Assembly: GCF_030272615.1 (NCBI RefSeq)
Contig: NC_081414.1
Span: forward strand, 663,596,938-663,660,937
Direction: 5' to 3'
From: Cryptomeria japonica
Taxonomy: Eukaryota; Streptophyta; Pinopsida; Cupressales; Cupressaceae
Length of the DNA: 64,000 nucleotides
This document shows, piece after piece, positions 55,991 to 64,000 of this stretch (position 1 is its first letter; every line of letters starts with the position of its first letter). Both the position numbers and the translations under genes were made by a program. The notes below the pieces were generated by a model. It searched no databases, was not told where the DNA came from, and saw only the letters and a program-made list of their open reading frames with translations.

Positions 55991-56721
55991 TGCGTGGGAA
56001 AAATGGGTAGAAAAAGACTCTGAAGAATGTGTCATGGGGGGAATAGATGAGGTAGATGGCTTAGGAGTGGATAGGTGCCTATTGAGTGTTGTGGGATGGG
56101 TTTTGAGCCAATGTTTTGCTTGTTGTGATGATGTTTGAGTCTTGATATGATGATTTGGAGTTTGTTGAAATTGATTTTGTTATGAAGTGTCAAGTTGATC
56201 AATTGTTTGAATGTGGATCTTGATTTTTTGTTGATGTGGATCTTTGATTTTTGCCTTGCAATATGAATTTGATGTCTGATATGAGTTCCAATTCTTGATT
56301 TCCAATATGATTCCTGATGTGATGCTTGCGTTATGGATTTTGAATTGCTTGTGTTGTGGTTTTTTGATTTGATTTCTTGATATGATGATTGCATTATGGG
56401 TATCTAATATGATTTTTTGATATGAGTCAGATTATTGATATGGGTCTTTGATTTTTGATATGGGTCTTTGATTTGATTTCTCGATATGATGCTTGCGTTG
56501 TGGGCCTTGATTTTTGATATGGGTCTTTGATTGATTTCTCGATATGAGTCTTTGATTTGTGATATGGTGGTTGATTTTCGATATGGAGTTTTTATTGTCA
56601 GTATGGATTTTTGATTTGATGCTTCATTGTTTCAAGTTGATTTTGTTTCAATTAGATATATCGGATAGATGTGGGAACTAATGATGGACACTTATTATTT
56701 TGCAGGCATAACTTGGTGTAC

Positions 56722-57856
56722 TATTGGCATTTTTAATGTTTATGATGTGATTGTCATTGATGGACACACACTTGCATTGAGATCTCCTTTATATGTATAA
56801 GCTTAAGCTCAACCGGAATATGTTGCAACCGGTATGTAGCATTATAGTCCTTAGACTATTGATGTTTTGCAGAAAGTGTTTACCAATCTGAAGTGGTATG
56901 TTAACCCCAAGTGGTTCAAGGATCCCAAGTGGTACAAAGGATCAAAGCGGCAAAACACATATTTCCCAGTCTTCATTTTGTCAAACCGGCAATCGGCATT
57001 TTGCTTGAACCGGTATTTTGTATGAACCAGTAATACTCTATGATGAGTTACCAATCGACATTTTTTGATGAGTTACCATCCACTGATTGTTTGACGGTGC
57101 CGACACTTTAATGGTGCTTTTTGTGTCATGTTACCAAGTATGTCCAGGTTCATTGAACCTACGGAATTGGATTGTAAACCTATTGGACCAACATGAAATC
57201 AGATTCCTTTTTAAGGACATCATGTCTAGGGTTTTAGGTTGTTGCTAGGGTTTAAGGTGGTTGAGGAGTTAGATAGTATGAATATGTAGAAGACTAAAGT
57301 AATGCTGGAATGCATTAGGAACGAGCTATCAAGGATCTAATCAAGCAATCTGTGCTATTTGCTAGATCACTCACTAGTTGATTACTCACATCTTCGACAA
57401 GTCTGTAGCCCTTAACCGGGTAGGCCCCAAAGCCTTTCGTAAAACCTCCAATAAGGAGGTTCAATTCTGTGGATCTAAAATCCTCTAGCAAGGTAGTCTT
57501 TAATCAGACTTATCTCCTAACAGAGATTGAGAGTCCTAACAAGATCTGTTTTGGTAAAGAACATTGTAAGACCTTAACTGGTCTAACCTTAATTGGTCTA
57601 GTTCCTATTCTGCAGATAGTTACTTGTGAGTTCCATCTCACCGTGGTTTTTTCCATTTGGGTTTCCTCGTCAAAATCTCTTGTGTTATGGTGTTTGTGCT
57701 TTTGTGGGTGAATGCATTATTTTCTATTTGGTTTGCATGTGTGCTAACCGGTTTGTCTGCTAAACTGTTTTACCAATTTACTATTAGTCTTGCAAAGTGT
57801 TTAAGTGCAAAGATTTTTGGCATACTAATTCACCCCCCTCCTCTTAGTATTCATCA
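56722..57856 (+). mobile_element. 5' LTR of element I
   Basis: It is 1135 bp. The first bases, TATTGGCATTTTTAATG, correspond to TGTTGGCATTTCTGATG in the 3' LTR, so the terminal TG is mutated to TA. It ends GTATTCATCA before the primer site. ACCGG and CCGAC-type phrases are frequent in its first 400 bp. Confidence 0.92.
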
Positions 57857-57858
57857 AT

Positions 57859-57870
57859 TGGTATCAGAGC
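57859..57870 (+). other. Primer binding site of element I
   Basis: TGGTATCAGAGC lies two bases after the LTR, identical to the sites in Copia A and B. Confidence 0.9.
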
Positions 57871-57906
57871 CTACCTTTCTATAAGTTTAACCACTTGGAA
57901 AGAGAT

Positions 57907-59185
57907 ATGGGGGAATACACATTGAGGGAACTTACTCATCGGCTCACTCAGTCTGAGCAAGCCTATGATGATATTATGGTCAAATATAAGGCATCTCAAG
58001 CAAAAAGGAGAGAACATGCAGAAAAGTTGATGGAGCTATCCGAAAATAGTTCCTCTGATGAAGCAAACATGGAAGCCCTGATTCAAGAAGTAGAAAAGCT
58101 GAATGAATCCAATTCCAACCTGAGAAAAGAATTGGAAGGACTAACTATTCAAATGTGCCAAGAGCTTGAGAACCAGAGGAAAGCTGAAGATCTTGTCAAA
58201 GACAAGGATCATGAAATCTCCAAGTTGAAGCAAGAGATTAGTGCCCTAACTGCTCAACTCCATGCGAGCAAAGTAGAAAAGAAGACATGCAAGGAGAACT
58301 AAACATTGCCATCTTTGAGAATGAAAACCTGATGGAAACAAATGCTGCTATTTCCAAAGAACTCTTTGAGTCAAAGGAAATACTTGCTAAGTTCAACAAG
58401 AGTACTGTCAAGCTAGAGAAAAAGCTTGAATCTGCCAAATCTATCAAGAGTACTGATGGACTTGGTTATTCTGGTCATGAGGAAGGTGAGACCTCTAGTA
58501 CAAATGCTGGAACATCAAAGAATCAACCGGCATCAAAGGATATAAAGGTAAGCAAAAGTTTAAACTTGTTTTCTTTAACTGTCTTAAAGAAGGACATACT
58601 GCCAATGTGTGTAGGAGTAAGGCTTACAATAATTTTCCCTATTTTCTAAATGATAAGCCTAGATCCTATAAATTCAATGGTAACTGTTATGCATGCAACA
58701 AGTTTGGGCATAGAGCATCTGAATGTGGGTCTGCTATGAATAACACTAGAAGATATCCTCAGAGGACCCAAGGAGTTGGTCCTGAACCTTTTGTGAATCG
58801 GAATCACAACCGGTTTAATGCCTTCAATCATATGCCAAGAAGTAGTGGCTATCAAGCGACAACCGAATGGAGAGCAAACTATTGGATTTGTCATGGTCAT
58901 GGTCACACTACTACAACATGCAGAAGGAAGAATGGAAACATGAACAATGGACCTTGGAGAGCACCTAGATTGGTCTACTATCACTGCAACAAACTGGGTC
59001 ACATTGCCAGATTCTATAGATCAAGAAAGAGCATATTTGATGATATATCGGTCACTCCAGAAGGAAAGATTGATGTTGAAACTATTCAAGCGGATATGAA
59101 AAAAAATTGGAAGAAGAAACCAGTGGTGTTACAAGAGGAATTGGTTTTTGCACCTAGTGTGGAAATCACGGAACCAACAAACTAA
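57907..59185 (+). pseudogene. Element I ORF1: coiled coil plus four zinc knuckles
   Basis: The ATG at 57907 (MGEYTLRELTHRLTQ) is the first after the primer site. Residues 1-130 and the next 90, after a frameshift near 58290, form a long heptad-rich coiled coil (ELENQRKAEDLVKDKDHEIS and the LEKKLESAK region). After a second shift near 58560 come four CCHC-type knuckles: FFNCLKEGHTANVC (58570), CYACNKFGHRASEC (58690), YWICHGHGHTTTTC (58885) and YHCNKLGHIARFY (58980). Only the second keeps all four ligands; the others lost a Cys. The usual Copia capsid domain is absent. It probably bound the element's RNA, replacing or assisting gag. The stop is at 59183-59185. Confidence 0.75.
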
Positions 59186-59629
59186 GCTTCAGAAAAGCTT
59201 AGGGGGAGCAAATGGTGAAATGTTTCGAACCCATGGTTTACACCGGTAAAAGACCTTAACCGGTATGCAATACCTATCATTTGGTGGAAGACCGGAAATG
59301 GTAAAAGGCAAATTAGGGTTTACGCCCTAATGGTGGAGCATTTATTATGGTAGGTGAGGAATATGTTTAAAAAGGATTTTTCAAATCATTTCTCACTATC
59401 AGTTTTTGAGCAAAGAAGGTTTTCAAGTGCAGAGCGAAGAAAAGTGATTTGTGCTATGATTATGAGAAATTTAGAAACCTTGAAGGAGATTCAAATTCAA
59501 ATTACAAATGGTCAAGTGAAGACTGCAAAGCAGTGATTCTGCAACCGATGAAGTATGAGGTGGAGAAGAATCTGAAAGCCCTAAATTCATGATTTTTGAA
59601 AGGTATTTTTTGAGTTTTCAATTTCTATC
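59186..59629 (+). other. Spacer between ORF1 and ORF2 of element I
   Basis: About 440 bp without a supported gene. GGGGGAGCAAATGGTG near 59201 is a purine-rich patch directly after ORF1. The small ORF at 59354-59536 has no recognisable domain. Confidence 0.5.
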
Positions 59630-62600
59630 ATGGCTTCTGCATCCCATACTAGCTCTAGTACATCTGTAGATTCAACAAGCTTTATTCAATGCAAGTCTAG
59701 ATATAATGCCCTATCACAAGTTCCAGTTGGTATGATAGTAGAAGAGGGAATCTCAGATTACATAGATTGTAAAATTGAAGACCTAGGGTCTCTAGCAATT
59801 CACTCGTAGCTAGAATTATTTTATGGACAAGATAAAAAGATCAAATCGGAGTATAGTATTTTGGAGAAGAAAAAGATCCACAATGCTATTTATTTCCTGG
59901 AGGATTTCACAGATGATCACATTAGGATCATCTTGAGCAGAGTTCATGGTGACAAGATGTACCTGGAAAGAATGGATGATATTACACTGCAAGCAATTCA
60001 TGCCGTCACCAGTTTCTGCAATACAGGGGAAGTGCCAGCCCTAAGGATGGTAAGCAAGATGGAAATGTCCAAGCTCACTGGTTCAGTGAGAGACTCACGA
60101 GGAATGACTGTTAATTCCATCAAGGATGACCTCATCAAATATGCATGTATGGTGATTGGATACCGAATGTTCTCAGCCAGTAGAATTAAATTTGTATCTG
60201 CTGTAGTGGTAAATGCCGCTTACCAGATGATCAAGGAAGATGCATCATTCAACCTATGCATTGGTATGCAAAGGCAACTCCTGTTGAATCTTAAATTTAT
60301 TAAATAGGATAATGCATTGAGGTTCAAGTTTGGACAACTACTGGTTGGGTTGTTCTTTTACTTCCAAGGCTACTTTCTAGGAGTAGGTGATGTCCAGTGG
60401 TCTGCTGACCAACCGATAACCAAGAAAATCAAGGAAAGCATTCAAGCAGTTGGAATCGGTTACCCTAAAGTTATGAACAAGTACTTTGATGAGTTCAGAC
60501 ACAAAATGAGTCAGAGGGTGAGAATATCAGGTGATATTGTCAAGAAATATGAAGATGATATCTGTTTCACCATTAAAGTGGATCAATGCATAATGGAGGC
60601 TGTTGAGCCCAGACAAGAGGAAGTGGAGCCTATGGGCTATGAGGCAATGAATGATATGCTAGAAGGATATGCCTCTACCCTTATTGCCTCACCGCTTGAT
60701 CCAAAGGCAAGGAGAACTGGCACCTACCTAGAAAGGATAACACCGGTTGAGGAACCCTCAGTAAAGAAAGGAAAAGAACCTTCAGTGAAGAAGGAAAAAG
60801 CAGTGCCTTCAGCATTGGCACCGGCTACTACAACTAGTCCTACAGTGACCAAGCAGTCACTGACTAAAAAGAAACCTGAAGCAGCACCTACTAAAGTGTT
60901 CAAGAGAAAGAGGAAGGCAAGGAATGCCTCACTAGACTCAGAAGAAACTGTGTTTGAGGAAAAACCAAAGAAAACACGTCAAGCAAAGAAAAAGACAAAG
61001 AATGAACCGACATCATCAACATCGGTAAATATTGACATCTCCTCCTACAAACCTTTGACACATTGTCAAAGAACTATCATAAACATTAGGAGAAAAGTGC
61101 TAAATGATTTGATTGATTGTTTTGATGACTTTAATGATGATGAAAAGGAAGTGGTTGAAAAATAAATTATTCAGTATTTATGTGTTAATGACCGGTCACC
61201 TTCAGAAATTAGATCTGAGATACTGGACTCTTTGTATAAATCCTTAGACAATAAATGGCACATTGCCATAGAGCAGGATTAGGAAATGAGAGAGAAAGTT
61301 TTTGCTGAACATTTTCCTGATGTATAAAATTCAAAATTGTTCGAAGTAATGAACAAATACAAAGGCCTCTTCTTCATGAGAAGAAGAAGACTCTTGCTAC
61401 TAGAAGGGAAGGGTAAAGAAGTGCTTAAGAATACACACACCCTTTCCCTGAAGATGCATAGAGTGGCTGAAGTCAACAGGAAGGCTGGACAAGAACCAAT
61501 AATAACTAAACTGGATGAAGTGTTTGATGATGAAGGAAATTCGGTTGTTGAACATATCGACACTATTGATGTCGATGATCTAGATGGAGAGGATATTGCT
61601 TAGGGTACACCATTGGAAGCAATAGGATAGGAGAAGTAGGTAGAACAGGTAGACAAGAAAAAGGAAATTGATGAAAAAAAGGAGGAAGCATAGAAGCAAG
61701 CGGAGAAGCAGAAAGCATAAGAGGAGAAGAAGAAGAATGAAGAGGAGAAGAAGAAAAAAGATGAAGAGGAGAAGAAGAAGAAGGATGAAGAGGAGAAGAA
61801 GAAGAAAGATGAAGAGGAGAAGAAGAAGAAGGATGAAGTAGAGAAGAAGAAAAAGGAAGAAGATGAGGAGAAATAGAAATAATAAGAAAAGAGAAAAGAA
61901 GAAGAGAAGAAAAGAAAAGAAGAGGAAGAAGAGAAAATGAAACAAGAAGATGCAAGGAAGAAGAAAGAGGAAGAGGATGAGAAAAAGAGAAAGGAAGAGG
62001 AGAAGCATAAGGAAGCAGAAAAGAAGAAGGCAGAGGAGAACAAGGAAGCTGAAGTGGCAAAGAGCACGCAGATGGAGACACCTAAGGCAACCGACAGTTA
62101 AGACAAACCGGCTGACCTCACTAGTCCCATTGACCTCCAGTCTGCAAGTGAAATGGAGCTGATGCAGAGCATCAAAGTTGCTCAAGAATGCCTTGAAGTC
62201 ATACGGAGGAAGAAGGAGCAAGATGTGATCCAAGCGGCGGTGGACACTCTTACCAGTTTGATACCCGGTACAAACCTTCCAAATACTGAATCATCACTAG
62301 CTAGATTAAAACTCCTATGCATAGTAGTGGATGATCAGGTGTAGAGCCTAGAAGAGGCAACAAAGGCAAATGTCAAGAAAGAGCATCAAAAGGCTCTAAA
62401 TATTGCTCTGGTGAAGAAGTTAAATGAGATCCGAACTGAACTCCAAAAAGAACAAAAGGATATAAGGGACACTCTGGATGAGGGGAATCTTCTACTCAGC
62501 AAGATTTTCCAACCCCATCTGTTCTATGACGATGTGCTTGCATAGAAGAAAAAGCTTCAATCTGACTTGCAGTCCTACATGAGCACATTCAAGCCGCCTT

Positions 62601-62937
62601 ATGACTCCTTTACAACCTATGGGTAAACCGTTCACTGGTTTCACATCCAGACAACAAAATTGGAACATGAGATCAACACCGGTCTCGAGATTTGCAGGAG
62701 CTACAACTGGTTCTACTCCCACATCTACAAATTCTTCAGAAGTGCTATCTAAATCTGGATGCCTTAACAATGACACAAGAGATGAGCACAATTGATGCCA
62801 TGGAAGAACAGGTCTCCCAGATGCAGACAAAGAAAGAAGTAGCCACCTCCCTACTTGAGTCCTGGTCTTTATCTATGAAACAATTCTTGCAAGACTTTAA
62901 ATATGTTTTTGACAAGTTTTTTTCCTTATTGTCATAA
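59630..62937 (+). pseudogene. Element I ORF2: large protein of unknown family, decayed
   Basis: From the ATG at 59630 (MASASHTSSSTSVDS) one frame can be followed to about 62620, then after a frameshift to the stop at 62935-62937, roughly 1100 codons. It carries more than ten stops, many CAG- or CAA-derived. The first 350 residues look globular (YFLEDFTDDHIRIILSRVHG, RVRISGDIVKKYEDDICF). A basic, Ser/Thr-rich linker (60760-61010) and a second partly globular part (61040-61600) follow. Then comes a KEKE-rich block (61640-62060) and a C-terminal heptad-rich part (62150-62937). I recognise no polymerase, protease or known domain. It may be a structural partner of ORF1, but this is a guess. Confidence 0.65.
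61640..62060 (+). repeat. KEKE-coding purine repeat inside ORF2
   Basis: GAAGAGGAGAAGAAGAAGAA-type repeats, period about 36 bp in the best part (61735-61850), encode alternating EEE and KKKK(D) blocks. The plus strand is almost pure purine for about 350 bp. The opposite strand gives long Leu/Phe/Ser-rich ORFs (61563-62233) that are shadows. Such tracts can form triplex DNA, and in proteins KEKE motifs often mediate association. Confidence 0.8.
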
Positions 62938-63206
62938 ACTTTTATTATTTTAATACCAAATGAAAATAGGGGTTGTTCAACTGTACTTTGTCATTGTTGG
63001 CAAAGGGGGAGAAGTATCTGGTATTTAAAATTTTGATGTATGCTCTGATATCTCTATGTGCAAAATAGTTATACATTGTATTGTTAAAGGGATAGTGTTT
63101 ATGCTTAGGGGGAGCAATTTGGCTAATGGCATGATTTTGTTGTAAAACACTTAGATGTCAAAATTTTATTTTCCTACATGTTGCCATCAATGCCAAAGGG
63201 GGAGAT
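62938..63206 (+). other. Element I 3' non-coding end and polypurine tract
   Basis: The sequence contains AAAGGGGGAGAAG near 63003, AGGGGGAGCAATTT near 63107, and the tract AAAGGGGGAGAT at 63195-63206, directly before the LTR. The phrase TTGCCATCAATGCCAAAGG is shared with Copia B just before its own LTR. Confidence 0.75.
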
Positions 63207-64000
63207 TGTTGGCATTTCTGATGTTTATGATGTGATTGTCATTGATGGACACACACTTGCATTGAGATTTCCTTTATATGTATAAGCTTAAGCTCAACCG
63301 GAATATGTTGCAACCGGTATGTAGCATTATAGTCCTTAGATTATTAGTGTTTTGCAGAAAGTGTTTACTAATCTGAAGCGGTATGTTAACCCCAAGCGGT
63401 TCAAGGATCTCAAGCAGTATGAAGGATCAAAGCGACAGAACACATATTTCCCAATCTTCATTTTGTCAAACCTGCAACCGACATTTTTCTTGAACCGGTA
63501 TTTTGTATGAACCAGTAATACTCTGTGATGAGTTACCAACCGACATTTTGTGATGAGTTACCATCCACCAATTGTTTAACGGTGCCGTAATGGTGCTTTT
63601 TGTGTCGTGTTACCAAGTATGTCTAGATTCATTGAACCAAGGGAATTGGATTGTAAACCTATTGGACTGACATGAAATTAGATTCCTTTATAAGGACATC
63701 ATGTCTAGGGTTTTAGGTTGTTGCTATTGTTGTTGGTATTGTTGATGTTGTTGCTAGGGTTTAAGGTGGTTGAGGAGTTAGAGAGTATGAATGTGTAGAA
63801 GACTAAAGTAATGCTGGAATGCATTAGGAACGAGCTATCAAGGATCTAATCAAGCAATCTATGCTATTTGCTAGATCACTCACTTGTTGATTACTCACAT
63901 CTTCGACAAGTCTGTAGCCCTTAATCGGGTAGGCCCAAAAGCCTTTTGTAAATCCTCTAACAAGGTGGTTCACATTTGTGGATCTAAAATCCTCTAGCAA
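63207..64000 (+). mobile_element. 3' LTR of element I (cut by the window end)
   Basis: It starts TGTTGGCATTTCTGATG and matches 56722 onward; 794 bp are visible. It has an extra GTTGTTGGTATTGTTGATG-type microsatellite near 63720-63755 that the 5' LTR lacks. The remaining 340 bp or so should lie beyond 64000. Confidence 0.92.

Larger units (their letters stand above)
53637..56721 (-). mobile_element. Family H LTR element, copy 2 (minus strand, cut by element I)
   Basis: Reverse complement of copy 1 from about 3317 onward. On the minus strand the order is tandem repeats (56330-56620), GCGC minisatellite (55640-55990), purine tract (55093-55107) and 3' LTR (55092 down to about 53637). The match runs up to GGTGTAC at 56721, where the LTR of element I begins, so I is inserted in H. 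The plant-mobile-domain part would lie beyond I, outside the window. Confidence 0.8.
56722..64000 (+). mobile_element. Element I, non-autonomous Copia-type retroelement with two unusual ORFs
   Basis: 5' LTR 56722-57856, tRNA-iMet primer site 57859, purine tract 63195-63206, and 3' LTR from 63207 running off the window. Between them are a coiled-coil/zinc-knuckle ORF and an ORF of about 1100 codons. Protease, integrase, RT and RNase H are all absent. Its LTR starts TGTTGGCATT and its tract AAAGGGGGAGAT match those of Copia B, and the U5 end and primer site are of the same type. It therefore probably moved with enzymes of a B-like Copia. All ORFs now carry stops and frameshifts. Confidence 0.88.

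Noticed and set aside
57907-58560. Host coiled-coil gene (myosin-like)
   Set aside because: It lies directly after an LTR and primer site and runs into zinc knuckles, so it belongs to element I.
61563-62233. Long minus-strand ORFs rich in Leu, Phe and Ser
   Set aside because: They are the complement of the KEKE purine repeat of ORF2; low complexity in all three frames.

Overview
The window looks like gene-poor nuclear DNA of a plant with a very large genome, most likely a gymnosperm. It is AT-rich, filled with nested LTR retrotransposons, uses initiator-tRNA-Met primer sites (TGGTATCAGAGC), and carries plant-type Copia, chromovirus Gypsy, Tat-like Gypsy and plant-mobile-domain sequences. The species assignment is inference. 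I find no intact ordinary host gene, no rRNA or tRNA gene and no CRISPR array. Almost every coding region is broken by stops or frameshifts, mostly of the C-to-T / G-to-A type expected from methylated DNA.

Left part: 1-1167 is the right end of an LTR (family J) with GC-rich palindromic repeats. 1168 to about 6250 is family H copy 1 (+), with an antisense plant-mobile-domain pseudogene, two minisatellites, a polypurine tract and a 3' LTR. 7312-10241 (-) is a decayed, intron-containing, transposase-like gene of a family I know only as uncharacterised. Behind its 5' end lies an 850-bp array of units in alternating orientation (10320-11177). 11933-25703 is Copia A, split by a complete Copia B (14399-21835, target duplication TATTA). 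Copia A also has a scrambled integrase with a 150-bp-arm hairpin, and its right end joins an inverted LTR edge.

Middle part, a three-level nest: element E (27483-50862, +, gag only) holds chromovirus F (29081-45190, -, target duplication GACTG). The 3' LTR of F holds element G (30659-38942, +, target duplication GAGTG), a Tat-like Gypsy element with protease but no polymerase genes.

Right part: 50863 to about 53636 is unassigned. About 53637-56721 is family H copy 2 on the minus strand. 56722 to beyond the window end is element I, inserted in H copy 2. Element I has Copia-type LTRs, primer site and polypurine tract, but instead of pol it carries two unusual ORFs: a coiled-coil plus four-zinc-knuckle protein, and a roughly 1100-codon protein with a KEKE-rich centre. 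Its termini match those of Copia B, which suggests a parasite-and-helper pair. Together with the transposase-like gene at 7.3-10.2 kb, this is the most interesting content here.
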